In this document: positions 34,638 through 44,288 of the stretch, piece after piece
How the letters are laid out: each line of letters opens with the position of its first letter
Position numbering within the stretch: the stretch's first letter is position 1
NCBI RefSeq assembly: GCF_002866065.1
Contig: NZ_LNJZ01000003.1
Span: 347,116 to 411,115 of the forward strand
Direction of reading: 5' to 3'
Length of the DNA stretch: 64,000 bases
From: Thiopseudomonas denitrificans
Lineage (GTDB): Bacteria; Pseudomonadota; Gammaproteobacteria; Pseudomonadales; Pseudomonadaceae
Position numbers and translations under genes: made by a program
Notes under the pieces: generated by a model
Database searches by the model: none
What the model was told of the DNA's origin: nothing
Seen by the model: only the letters and a program-made list of their open reading frames with translations

Positions 34638-35639
34638 ATGACCACTTCATCCTCAACGGCGTCCACGGGACGCTGTGCTCTTTTGCTCACCTGCGGTGCC
34701 GCGTTGCTGGTCATCCTGCTGGCGCTGGCCAGCCTGAATACCGGTGCCAGCCAGATGAAGCTGCTGCACCTGCTGACCCAGCCCGATGACCGCGTGACGC
34801 GGGTGCTGTTTGCCAGCCGCTTGCCGCGTACCGTCGCGCTGACTCTGGCCGGTGCCGGGCTGGCGGTGGCCGGTCTGCTGATGCAGATGCTGGCGCGTAA
34901 CCGGCTGGTCGAACCGGGCACGGTCGGCACTTTCAGCGCGGCCAGCTTCGGCATGCTGCTGGCGGCGTTGATTAATCCAGGCATGGCGCTGTGGCTCAAG
35001 TTCGTGCTGGTCAGTGTCTGTGCGGCACTGGGCAGCTGGCTGTTTCTGGCAATTTTGCAACGCATTCCGCTGCGTTCGGCGCTGATCGTGCCGCTGGTGG
35101 GGCTGGTGCTCAGCGCGGTGCTGGCCAGCGGTAGCGGCCTGGTGGCCAGCCTGTTCGAGCTGGGCCAGGCATTAAGGGCCTGGAACAGCGGTGATTTTTC
35201 CGCCATTTTGCGCGGCCGTTACGAGCTGTTGTGGGTTGCCGCCGGCATGACCGTATTGGCCATGCTGTTGGCCGACCGCTTCACCGTGATCGGCATGGGC
35301 AAGGACTTTGCCACCAACGTCGGCATCAATTACGCGGCGCTGATGGTGCTGGGCGTGCTGATGGTGTCGCTGATCAGTGCCAGCGTGGTGATCACTGCCG
35401 GTGCGCTGCCTTTTGTTGGGCTGGTGGTACCCAATCTGGTGCGAGCGCTGGTGGGCGACAATATGCGCCGCGGCATTGTGCTGGTGGCGCTGTGCGGTGC
35501 GGCGCTGATGCTGGTCGCCGACTTGCTGGGCCGCCTGCTGATCCATCCTTATGAGGTGCCCTCGGCCAATCTGCTGGCGATTGTCGGCAGCCTGGTGTTC
35601 ATCGTGATTTTGCTACGGGGGCGCAGACAATGGGCCTGA
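34638..35639 (+). CDS. FecCD-family siderophore permease, first subunit (VctD/FatD-like)
   Basis: This 333-residue permease has about nine to ten membrane helices and family signatures: FASRLPRTVALTLAGAGLAV, LVEPGTVGTFSAASFGMLLA, NVGINYAALMVLGVLM and AGALPFVGLVVPNLVRALVG. Its stop lies ten bases inside the second permease gene. The REP cluster separates it from the binding-protein gene. Confidence 0.91.
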   Translation: MTTSSSTASTGRCALLLTCGAALLVILLALASLNTGASQMKLLHLLTQPDDRVTRVLFASRLPRTVALTLAGAGLAVAGLLMQMLARNRLVEPGTVGTFSAASFGMLLAALINPGMALWLKFVLVSVCAALGSWLFLAILQRIPLRSALIVPLVGLVLSAVLASGSGLVASLFELGQALRAWNSGDFSAILRGRYELLWVAAGMTVLAMLLADRFTVIGMGKDFATNVGINYAALMVLGVLMVSLISASVVITAGALPFVGLVVPNLVRALVGDNMRRGIVLVALCGAALMLVADLLGRLLIHPYEVPSANLLAIVGSLVFIVILLRGRRQWA

Positions 35640-36586
35640 CCACTGCCGCCCGCTGGCGCTTGCTGCTCGTCGCCGTACTGGCCGTTTTAAGCATCGTCGG
35701 TTTCATGACCTGGAATGTGCAGAGCGACTGGGCCTTCATTATTGAATACCGTGGCAGCCGTCTGCTGGCCATGTTGCTGGTGGCAGTGGCCATGGGTGTG
35801 TCCACACTGGTATTCCAGACCCTGACTCACAGTCGCATCCTCACCCCGTCGTTGATGGGCTTTGATGTGCTCTATGTGCTGGTGCATGCACTGGGGCTGG
35901 CATTCTGGGCGCGACTGGGGCTGGGCAGCATGCCGGCCGTGGTGTTCGTGCTGGATGTGCTGCTGATGGCCGGCATTGCGCTGGTGCTGTTCCGCCTGCT
36001 GTTTGGCGATTCGGTGCGTGGGCTACATTTGCTGATCCTGCTTGGCATGCTGGGCGGCCTGCTGTTTCGCGAGTTGACTGAATTGGCGCTGCGGGTGCTG
36101 GACCCAACCGAGTTTTCCATCCAGTCCGGGCGCAGCATCGCCAGCTTCAGCCGTATCAACCTGTCGTTGTTGTGGGTCGCACTGGTGCTGACGCTGGGGT
36201 GTGTGACACTAGTGTTTACCCAGCGCCGGCGACTGGATGTGCTCAACCTGGGCCGCGATGTCGCCATCAATCTCGGCGTGTCGTACCGGCGTACCGTGAC
36301 CCTGTTGCTGGTGGTGGCCAGCGTGCTGGTGTCGGTGAGTACTGCGCTGGTGGGGCCGATGCTGTTTTTTGGTCTGCTGGCCACCAACCTGGCTTACTGG
36401 ATCAGCGGCACCCACCAGCACAGCTGGACCTTGGTGACCACCGTGCTGGTGGCGGTGGTTTGTCTGGTCGGCGGGCAGTTGCTGGTTGAGCAAATACTGC
36501 AAAGTCGTCTGCCCTTTGTCATGCTGCTGGAGCTGTGCGGCGGTGTGTTGTTTATCCTGTTGTTGTTGCGTGGAGTGCGGGAATGA
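35630..36586 (+). CDS. FecCD-family siderophore permease, second subunit (VctG/FatC-like)
   Basis: This 318-residue permease has family signatures EYRGSRLLAMLLVAVAMGVS, SLMGFDVLYVLVHALGLAFW, DVAINLGVSYRRTVTLLLVV and STALVGPMLFFGLLATNLAY. The adjoining first subunit suggests a heterodimeric channel. The ATPase gene overlaps by four bases (ATGA). Confidence 0.91.
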   Translation: MGLTTAARWRLLLVAVLAVLSIVGFMTWNVQSDWAFIIEYRGSRLLAMLLVAVAMGVSTLVFQTLTHSRILTPSLMGFDVLYVLVHALGLAFWARLGLGSMPAVVFVLDVLLMAGIALVLFRLLFGDSVRGLHLLILLGMLGGLLFRELTELALRVLDPTEFSIQSGRSIASFSRINLSLLWVALVLTLGCVTLVFTQRRRLDVLNLGRDVAINLGVSYRRTVTLLLVVASVLVSVSTALVGPMLFFGLLATNLAYWISGTHQHSWTLVTTVLVAVVCLVGGQLLVEQILQSRLPFVMLLELCGGVLFILLLLRGVRE

Positions 36587-37347
36587 TCGAAGCCAAAACC
36601 CTGAGCAAGCGGTATAACGAACGCCTGGTGGTGCAGGATGTCAGTCTGCAGATTCCCCGCGGCGGCGTCACCGCGATCATTGGGCCCAATGGTGCCGGCA
36701 AGTCCACCTTGCTGTCGATGATCAGCCGGCTGACGCCGATGAGCGCCGGCAGCGTGGAAATTGACGGCATGGATGTCACCCGCACGCCCGGGCCGGAACT
36801 GGCTAAACGGCTGTCGATCCTGCGTCAGCACAACCAGACCAGCCTGCGCCTGAGCGTGCGTGATCTGGTGGCGTTTGGCCGTTTTCCGCACAGCGGCGGA
36901 CGCCTGACCGCAGAAGACCAGCATCACATCGACGAGGCGCTGGACTACCTCAGCCTGAATGAGTTTCAGGATCGTCATCTGGACGAATTGTCCGGCGGTC
37001 AGCGCCAGCGTGCCTATGTCGCTATGGTGATGTGCCAGGACACCGACTACGTGTTGCTCGATGAGCCACTCAACAATATTGACATGCGCTTTGCGGTGGA
37101 CATGATGCAGCTGCTGCGCCGTGCCGCCGACGAAAAGGGCAAGACCGTGGTGGTGGTGCTGCACGACATCAATTTTGCCTCTTGCTACAGCGACCACATC
37201 ATCGCCATGCGTGGCGGCAAGCTGGCCTGGCAGGGCACGCCGGACGAGGTGATGCGCGACGAGATCCTCAGCGAGCTGTACGAGATCCCCATGCAGGTGC
37301 ACGAGCTGAATGGCCAGCGTATTTGTGTGTATTTCAGGATGGGGTAA
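36583..37347 (+). CDS. Siderophore ABC transporter ATP-binding protein (VctC/FatE-like)
   Basis: This 254-residue ATPase has Walker A GPNGAGKST at residues 34-42, a Q-loop at LRQHNQTSLRLSV, the signature LSGGQRQRAYVAMVM, Walker B VLLDEPLNNIDMRF and a switch His in VVVLHDINFASCY. I chose the ATG at 36583 because it overlaps the permease stop. It completes the second importer. An imperfect stem-loop follows at 37352-37380. Confidence 0.93.
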   Translation: MIEAKTLSKRYNERLVVQDVSLQIPRGGVTAIIGPNGAGKSTLLSMISRLTPMSAGSVEIDGMDVTRTPGPELAKRLSILRQHNQTSLRLSVRDLVAFGRFPHSGGRLTAEDQHHIDEALDYLSLNEFQDRHLDELSGGQRQRAYVAMVMCQDTDYVLLDEPLNNIDMRFAVDMMQLLRRAADEKGKTVVVVLHDINFASCYSDHIIAMRGGKLAWQGTPDEVMRDEILSELYEIPMQVHELNGQRICVYFRMG

Positions 37348-37351
37348 ATAG

Positions 37352-37380
37352 GTTATTGCCGGGTTTGACCCGACAATAAC
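37352..37380. terminator. Stem-loop after the siderophore ABC operon
   Basis: GTTATTGCCGGGT, a TTG loop and ACCCGACAATAAC pair in 12 of 13 positions. No T-run follows, so it may be a processing or attenuation hairpin rather than a classical terminator. Confidence 0.5.
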
Positions 37381-37414
37381 CTGGCTCCGGCATGGTTTGC
37401 AGCTTAAGTAGAGG

Positions 37415-37431
37415 GGGTGTACTATGTACCC
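37415..37431. promoter_or_regulatory. Operator-like palindrome upstream of the HigB/HigA-type pair
   Basis: GGGTGTACTATGTACCC is a near-perfect inverted repeat 23 bases before the toxin start. It is a likely site for autoregulation by the helix-turn-helix antitoxin. Confidence 0.5.
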
Positions 37432-37453
37432 GTTTTGTTGTCAGGGATGAAGC

Positions 37454-37789
37454 ATGAATCAGGCTATGGAGTTCGTGGAAACCAGCGTGTTTACGCGTCA
37501 GATAGATGAGCTGGCAACCGATGACGAGCTGCGGGTGTTGCAGGCCGAGCTGATTGGGCAACCCGACAAGGGGAGTCTGATCAAGGGCAGTGGCGGTTTG
37601 CGCAAGGTGCGTATGGCCACGGCAAACGCGGGTAAAAGCGGCAGTATTCGTGTTATCTATTACTGGCGGCATGCGCAACGGATTTATTTGTTGCTGGCCT
37701 ACCCCAAGTCGCAGCGGGATACCTTGTCTGCCAGTGAACTGGACGTTTTAAAGGCGCTGGCCCGTCAGTTGAAAGGAGAAAAGCCATGA
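37454..37789 (+). CDS. RelE/HigB-type toxin
   Basis: This 111-residue protein has the HigB/RelE-family pattern FVETSVFTRQIDELATDDEL, then KGSGGLRKVRMATANAGKSG and SIRVIYYWRHAQRIYLLLAY. The basic residues in the middle match those used for mRNA cleavage on the ribosome. The start may be the ATG at 37454 or 37466. It precedes its antitoxin, the reversed order typical of higBA, and overlaps it by four bases. Confidence 0.87.
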   Translation: MNQAMEFVETSVFTRQIDELATDDELRVLQAELIGQPDKGSLIKGSGGLRKVRMATANAGKSGSIRVIYYWRHAQRIYLLLAYPKSQRDTLSASELDVLKALARQLKGEKP

Positions 37790-38070
37790 CTTTTTTTACC
37801 GATCTTGAAGCCTCATTGAAAGAGGCAGTCGCCATCGAGCAGGGCACGCAGCAAGCGGGCCGCTGCACACGCTATGACATGGCGGATGTCAAAGCCATCC
37901 GCAAGCAGCTGGATGTCTCCCAGGCCGACTTCGCTGCAGCACTGGGCACCAGTGTGGATACCATTAAAAGCTGGGAATCCCGGCGGCGTAATCCAACCGG
38001 GCTGGCGGCCAGGGTGCTGGCTGCCATACAGGAAGATCACGACCTGTATTACCAGCTCGCCCGGCAGTGA
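37786..38070 (+). CDS. HigA-type antitoxin with helix-turn-helix domain
   Basis: This 94-residue protein has a C-terminal XRE-type helix-turn-helix (IRKQLDVSQADFAAALGTSV, then DTIKSWESRRRNPTGLAARV). The N-terminal part probably binds the toxin. It overlaps the toxin gene and is likely to bind the palindrome at 37415-37431. Confidence 0.87.
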   Translation: MTFFTDLEASLKEAVAIEQGTQQAGRCTRYDMADVKAIRKQLDVSQADFAAALGTSVDTIKSWESRRRNPTGLAARVLAAIQEDHDLYYQLARQ

Positions 38071-38077
38071 TCCGGCA

Positions 38078-38665
38078 TCAGCCGCGCTTGCGCATGATCA
38101 ACTGCACCACACTGGCCACGCCGGTGTGGCCACGACCTTCCAGCACTTCGCGCTCGATTTCCTGACCGAGCAGCATGTCCGAGTTGGAAAAATCTTTCAG
38201 CAGTTCATCCAGACTGAACAGCATGTCGGGATTTTTCGGGCCGCCGGTGCTGCGCGGTAGTTGTGCCTGACTGTAGCCTTCCAGCAGAAAGATGCCGCCG
38301 GGTTGCAGTGCCTGCTCGACCCTTTGATGCAGCTGGCGGCGGGCTGCTCCGGGCAAGTGGGCAAAGATCGAAACAGCACCCTGAATGCTGCCGGCGGGCG
38401 GTGCAAAGTCGTTCAGGTCCGCCACTTCGGTATCAAAATTGACATTGCGACTGGCGGCCAGCGTGCGGGCTTTTGCCAGACCGGTTTCCGAGCCGTCTAC
38501 CGCCCACACATCCAGCCCCTGTTCGGCCATGAATACCGCATTGCGGCCTTCGCCTTCGGCCAGGCTCAAGATACGCCCGGACAGCTTGCCGATGTGTTCC
38601 GCCAGGAAGTCGTTGGGGCTGGTGCCGTAATAATAGTCGTCACCACTGTAGACCTCATTCCACAT
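38078..38665 (-). CDS. Class I SAM-dependent methyltransferase (TehB-like)
   Basis: This 195-residue protein starts MWNEVYSGDDYYYGTSPNDF and carries the SAM-binding loop ILSLAEGEGRNAVFMAEQGL, the acidic residue in VWAVDGSETGLAKA and the later motif GAVSIFAHLPGAARRQLHQR. This pattern is common to small TehB/thiopurine-type methyltransferases. I chose the ATG at 38665, which overlaps the DUF2218 gene by 11 bases. It shares an iron-boxed transcript with that gene; the substrate is unknown. Confidence 0.85.
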   Translation of the reverse strand: MWNEVYSGDDYYYGTSPNDFLAEHIGKLSGRILSLAEGEGRNAVFMAEQGLDVWAVDGSETGLAKARTLAASRNVNFDTEVADLNDFAPPAGSIQGAVSIFAHLPGAARRQLHQRVEQALQPGGIFLLEGYSQAQLPRSTGGPKNPDMLFSLDELLKDFSNSDMLLGQEIEREVLEGRGHTGVASVVQLIMRKRG

Positions 38666-38960
38666 TGCTGCTGCTCCAGAGCGGCTCGGCCAGCTCGGCT
38701 TTTGCCATGCGTTTGAGGTGATCAAATACCACCTGCTGCATGCGCCCGGAAGCTGCCTCGTCAGGGCAGTCAAGCTTGATGTGCAGCCGTTCGGTATCGG
38801 CTGTCAGCAGGCAGCGGCTTTCGCCAAAGTCTATACGGCCCAGACCGTCTTCCGCTTCCACGGTGAGTTTGTGCGACCAGTGGGCGCACAGGCGTTTGAT
38901 GAGACGATGGGCTTCGCTGGTGTCGAGGGTGGCGTAGGTAGTCAGCATGTAGGTTCCCAT
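38655..38960 (-). CDS. DUF2218 family protein
   Basis: This 101-residue protein has the DUF2218 pattern: TTYATLDTSEAHRLIKRLCA, HWSHKLTVEAEDGLGRIDFG and RLHIKLDCPDEA. Members are small cytoplasmic proteins often found near siderophore genes, with no proven activity. A Fur-like box (38975-38990) lies just upstream and its end overlaps the methyltransferase start. The start at 38960 or at the internal ATG (38948) are both possible. Confidence 0.8.
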   Translation of the reverse strand: MGTYMLTTYATLDTSEAHRLIKRLCAHWSHKLTVEAEDGLGRIDFGESRCLLTADTERLHIKLDCPDEAASGRMQQVVFDHLKRMAKAELAEPLWSSSNVE

Positions 38961-38974
38961 AAAATATTGGCATT

Positions 38975-38990
38975 AATGCTAATGATTATC
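38975..38990. promoter_or_regulatory. Fur-box-like site upstream of the DUF2218 gene
   Basis: AATGCTAATGATTATC sits 15-30 bases before the DUF2218 start and matches two of three Fur repeats. Confidence 0.6.
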
Positions 38991-39035
38991 TTTTATAATG
39001 CAAGCCGTAAAAATGGAACACTGTTGTGCACAATA

Positions 39036-39311
39036 TCATGCACCGGCTGACTGGCCGGAGTATTTGTGCGCGGCGCTGAATCGTGCAACGCGGCAACCAT
39101 TGAGGGTGGCCATGTGGAACAGATGGCGCACGACTTCCTTGGTTGCCGAGGCGGTGCTGGTGCGCAGGTCACCGGGGCAGATGTCGCCGTTGCGGCACAG
39201 TTCCTCCAGTACCGGGGCGGGAAAGTCCACGCAAACCCGGCCACTGTCGCGATGGATGACTTGCAGATAAGGCTGGGGACGTTCCAGCCAAGCGTTGATG
39301 AAGTAGGTCAT
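39036..39311 (-). CDS. Small iron-box-associated protein of unknown function
   Basis: This 91-residue protein begins MTYFINAWLERPQPYLQVIH and contains VCVDFPAPVLEELCRNGDIC, then PGDLRTSTASATKEVVRHLF. It is soluble, with no signal peptide and three cysteines. I do not recognise the family. A near-perfect Fur palindrome lies about 30 bases upstream (39342-39360), so it should be strongly induced by iron lack. It is minus strand, divergent from the interrupted receptor. Confidence 0.6.
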   Translation of the reverse strand: MTYFINAWLERPQPYLQVIHRDSGRVCVDFPAPVLEELCRNGDICPGDLRTSTASATKEVVRHLFHMATLNGCRVARFSAAHKYSGQSAGA

Positions 39312-39341
39312 GCGGATTCTCCAACAGTCAAAAAACATAAC

Positions 39342-39360
39342 GAGAATAATTCTCATTATC
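39342..39360. promoter_or_regulatory. Fur box upstream of the small unknown protein
   Basis: GAGAATAATTCTCATTATC contains the perfect palindrome GAGAATAATTCTC and fits the Fur consensus. It lies in the divergent gap between the 91-residue protein and the interrupted receptor. Confidence 0.7.
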
Positions 39361-39460
39361 TATAATTGCAAGCTGATTCTGCAATTGCCGTAACCGATTT
39401 TGGCGAACATATTGGAGATCGCATAACAGGGTGGCGCAGCGATAAAAACCACCGGATATT

Positions 39461-39478
39461 ATTGATAATGATTATCAT
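39461..39478. promoter_or_regulatory. Fur box upstream of the interrupted TonB receptor
   Basis: ATTGATAATGATTATCAT is the best match to the Fur consensus in the window and lies about 150 bases before the receptor start. Confidence 0.75.
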
Positions 39479-40794
39479 CAATGTTAGTGTGCCATCCCGC
39501 TTTGCTGCGAAAGATCACCATTCTTGTCCGGGGACATGTCGACCGATCTGCAGCAAGGAAACCGCGTGCTGTAGCTGTTAGAATGCACCGGATTTCTGAC
39601 CATGACATTGAATTTTCACGAGCTTTTACCCATGAACCGAACCCGACTTGCCGTAGTGATTGCCGCCGCGATTACCCCCTTGATGGCTGCGCACGCACAG
39701 GAAAAAACCACTCTTCTGGATACCATGACTGTAGTGGGTACCCGTACCGAAACCACGGTGCGTGACAACCCGGCGTCGGTGTCGGTGGTCGAGCGCGAGC
39801 AGATCGAGAAACGCGGTGCCGACAGCGTGGCCGAGTTGCTGCGTGACGTGCCCGGTGTTTCGGTGGTGGATACCGCCGTGGCCGGCATGAAGCGCATCCG
39901 CATCCGTGGCGAGCAGTCCAACCGTGTGGTGATTCTAGTTGATGGCCAGGAGATGACCGACCACAGCTCCTTTGGTGCGCCTTTCCTGATTGATCCGTCC
40001 AATATCGAGCGTATCGAGGTGGTGCGTGGCCCGGCCTCGGTGATGCACGGTGCCAAGGCGATTGGTGGCGTGATCAACGTGATCACCAAGAAAGGCGCAA
40101 CCGATCCGGTAGTGGTCGAGCTGGGTGCGGGTTACTTCAGTGGCAGCAAGGGCAAGCAGGCTTCGGCGGCGGTGTCCGGTACGCTGGACCGTTTTGATTA
40201 TCGTTTGGCAGTGAGTGGTGATGACCACAAGGACCGCCGCGTGGCCAAGGGTCGTCATAGCCCGGACAGCACCAAGCTGCCCAACTCCGGCTCCGAAAAC
40301 AAGGACGCCAGTCTGCACCTTGGCATGAAGCTGGGTGAGCGCGAGAACCACTACCTGTCGTTCAAGGCCAATGAGCACCGGCTGAAAGCGGATGGCTGGG
40401 AAGACAACTTCTCGCTGGTGAAGGGATTGCCAGCGGCGGGAATCGTGAACTCGGTTTCGGCAGGTCATATCGATGTGACCCAGTTCAATGCCAACCTGCC
40501 CAAGCGTGATTTGAAAAAAGCCGGCTTGTACTACGAGGGCACTGATTTGAGCCCGCTTGTGCGCAAGGTTAGTGCTGATGTGTTTTATCAGAAGGTCGAT
40601 CGCGAGTTTGACAACTTCATCCGCCTGGAAGGGGATGATGTGGTCTATGAATTGTTTGGTAGCCCGCTCCCACCTTCGCAGATTGCTTTAAGCATGGCTT
40701 CAAGCTCAAAAGACACAACCAAAACCTTTGGTGGCAGCACACAGATTGATCTTGCCCTTCACGAAGATCATTACACAGTAGCTGGTTTACAATA

Positions 40795-41902
40795 TTACCT
40801 CGGCAATTAAATAGGCCATATCAGGCGGCATAAGCAATCTTGGGGTGTCGGAAGTAAGAAGAAACTCGTCCCGGCCTCCGCTGGATACGCCTTAGTATTG
40901 AACGAACCCGCTCTTCAAGTTCAGCCTGCGTACGCGCAGCCCTGCCAGTTTTTAACTGTTGTTTAAGGTCGCCGTTCAGGTATTCGTCTGGATTGAGCTC
41001 TGGCGCATAAGCGGGCAGAAAAAATAACTCAATTTGCTCTTTTCTGGCCTCGACCCAAGCTGCGACTTTCTTGCTGTGGTGCACTCGCAGGTTATCGAGA
41101 ATCAGAAATATTTTTCTGCCTTCCGAGCCGCGAACAAGGCGATCCAGAAAGCGAATCAACACCTGGGATGTCATCGTTTCCCGGTACATCATGAAGCGCA
41201 ATTTACCTCGGTTGGTAACACTAGAAATCATATTGGTTGCAAACCGGCTACCGCTAACCAGTCGTACTGGTGTCTTGCCTGCCGGTGCAAAGCTGCGGCC
41301 ACCGTGGCTGTCGCTACGTACTCCAGTCTCGTCAGCCCACTGGATTTCGGCGTTTTCGACCTTTGCACGCTGGGCAATCAGCGGATATTCCTCATCCAGC
41401 CAGCGCTGCACCACCTTTGGATTCTGCTGATAAGCCCGCTTTAGCGGACGCTGTGGAGTGTAACCCCAGCGCTTGAGGTACTCGCCTACAGTACGTACCG
41501 GCATCAGAAAGTCGCAGCGTTCCTGAATCAGCTCGCGCACCGCATCGCGTGTCCACAGAGCAAAACCCAACTTGAGCTGGTCGGGCATTTTGTCGGTAAT
41601 CAGCGTCTGAATGAGAACTTCCTGACTACTGCTCAAGCTGCGCCGCTCACCGGCTTTGGCTCCACGCTGACCACCTTTAATGGCCGCCTGTTTACCTTCT
41701 TGTGCTGCTGTTTCAGTCCATTTAGCGACAGTGCGCATGTGAACACCCACTGCTTCAGCAGTGGCTTTAAATGTATAGCCCTGTTCACGCATGCGCAAAG
41801 CGATAGTTCGCTTTTCACGCTGCTCTTCAGGACTCAGTTTTCGGGCATCTATTTTCATAATGTTGAGATTATACACTATGCTCTATTAGATTGCCGCATT
41901 AA
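40795..41902 (-). mobile_element. IS630-family insertion sequence with TA target duplication
   Basis: The element spans 1108 bases, carries one transposase gene, and is flanked by TA at 40793-40794 and 41903-41904, the IS630/Tc1 hallmark. The ends are imperfect inverted repeats: TTACCTCGGCAATTAAATAG on the left and, on the right read on the opposite strand, TTAATGCGGCAATCTAATAG. Confidence 0.88.
40821..41858 (-). CDS. IS630-family transposase
   Basis: This transposase (345 residues from the ATG at 41858; a GTG six codons earlier is possible) has an N-terminal helix-turn-helix (TFKATAEAVGVHMRTVAKWT) and a C-terminal DDE domain. The catalytic residues, numbered from the GTG start, are Asp182 in EIQWADETGVRSDS, Asp261 in FLILDNLRVHHSKK and Glu298 in APELNPDEYLNGDL. 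This is the DDE superfamily 3 of IS630. All catalytic residues are present, so the element could be active. Confidence 0.92.
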   Translation of the reverse strand: MKIDARKLSPEEQREKRTIALRMREQGYTFKATAEAVGVHMRTVAKWTETAAQEGKQAAIKGGQRGAKAGERRSLSSSQEVLIQTLITDKMPDQLKLGFALWTRDAVRELIQERCDFLMPVRTVGEYLKRWGYTPQRPLKRAYQQNPKVVQRWLDEEYPLIAQRAKVENAEIQWADETGVRSDSHGGRSFAPAGKTPVRLVSGSRFATNMISSVTNRGKLRFMMYRETMTSQVLIRFLDRLVRGSEGRKIFLILDNLRVHHSKKVAAWVEARKEQIELFFLPAYAPELNPDEYLNGDLKQQLKTGRAARTQAELEERVRSILRRIQRRPGRVSSYFRHPKIAYAA

Positions 41903-42986
41903 TATCTAAAAGATGAGCTGGAAACCGATAAAAGTAACCAAGTGCATCTGTTAAAAGTTGTACCACCATCGTCATATGTCGGAGCTCTGCCGCCTGCAAA
42001 TCGTTTTCCTTTGAAAGTGGGTGATTCTGTCAACTTCGACAAAGCCACCATGCAAACCGCCTCCGCCTTCATGCAGGATGAGTGGACCTTGCCCAATGAC
42101 TTCAAGCTCATAGCCGGCGTGCGTTATTATCATGTCAACTCTGAGCTTGAGAAAACCAGCGGTGGCAAGCACAAAGCTGGTGAAAACAGCACCCATAGCC
42201 GTTTCGTCAAATCCCTTGGTCTGACCTGGACCGGGCTGGATCACACCACCATCAGGGCCGGTTATTCTGAAGGCTATGTTATGCCTACCCTGCTGGAACA
42301 ATTCACCGATTCGCGTGCCGGCCGTGGCATCACCCTGCATGGCAACCCGGACCTGAGTCCGGAGCGCTCGCAGAACTACGAGCTGGGGCTGCGTTACCAG
42401 AACCGTGGCGTGGTCTTTGACGGTACCCTGTTCTACACCAAATCCAAGCAATATATCACCTTCGAGAGCTGCGCCAACGGCCACAGCTGTACCGGCGGTG
42501 ACATCTACGTCAACGCCGACAAGGCAAAAAGCTATGGTCTGGAACTGCTGGCCGAATACTGGATTGAAGACACTCCGTACACGCCTTACCTGACTACTAC
42601 GCTAATGCGCCGCAAGGTGACCATGGATGATTTCTCCACCTACAAGACTGATGTGCCGGCTATTTCGGGCCAGCTCGGTGTGCGCTACGAGCGCAGCTTC
42701 GCCGGTACCGACTTGTGGGCCGACGGTTTTGTCCAGGCAGCCAGCAAGACCGACAAGAAGGAGCGCGAGATCGAAAAATCCGGCAAGGTGTCTCGTCATT
42801 TGTCCGGCTGGAGCACGCTTAACTTTGCCGTTGGCGGCAATTTCGGCGACGAAGGCCAACACCGTCTGGCGCTGCACCTGAACAACCTGAACAACCGCCA
42901 TTACCGTGCGTCGGTGGATGAAATGCCCGCTACCGGCCGCAATTTTGTCGTAACCTTCAATACCAGCCTGTAATAACGCTGGAAAC

Positions 42987-43024
42987 AAAAAGCCCCGCTC
43001 TGCAATCCAGAGCGGGGCTTTTTT
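42987..43024 (+). terminator. Rho-independent terminator after the receptor gene
   Basis: AAAAGCCCCGCTCTG, a short CAATC loop and CAGAGCGGGGCTTTTTT form a strong GC-rich stem with a T-run. It directly follows the receptor stop and could also terminate the converging metK transcript. Confidence 0.92.
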
Positions 43025-43090
43025 GTAGGTGCGAATTTATTCGCACACTTCTATACACGAAACCCGATGTGCGAATAAATTCGCACCTAC
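43025..43090. repeat. REP-like inverted pair
   Basis: GTAGGTGCGAATTTATTCGC at 43025 and its mirror GCGAATAAATTCGCACCTAC ending at 43090 are the same repeat family as at 34.4 kb, here in inverted orientation and able to form one long hairpin between converging genes. Confidence 0.8.
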
Positions 43091-43097
43091 AGTGAGG

Positions 43098-44284
<1,187 letters not shown>

Positions 44285-44288
<4 letters not shown>

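Larger units (their letters stand above)
39632..42973 (+). pseudogene. TonB-dependent receptor (heme-type/CirA-like) split by IS630 insertion
   Basis: The left part (to 40794) has a signal peptide (LAVVIAAAITPLMAAHAQ) and the plug (IRIRGEQSNRVVILVDGQEM, IERIEVVRGPASVMHGAKAI). The right part (from 41905) has the rest of the barrel (GYSEGYVMPTLLEQF, NPDLSPERSQNYELGLRY) and a normal end (VVTFNTSL). Joining 39632-40794 to 41905-42973 gives 744 codons with no internal stop, that is a 743-residue receptor reading LQY-LKDELE across the joint. The insertion is therefore recent and the gene otherwise intact. As it stands the truncated product would end shortly after entering the element. Confidence 0.9.

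Noticed and set aside
37352..37380. Strong rho-independent terminator after the siderophore ABC operon
   Set aside because: The stem is good but no T-run follows, so I list it only as a stem-loop with reduced confidence.
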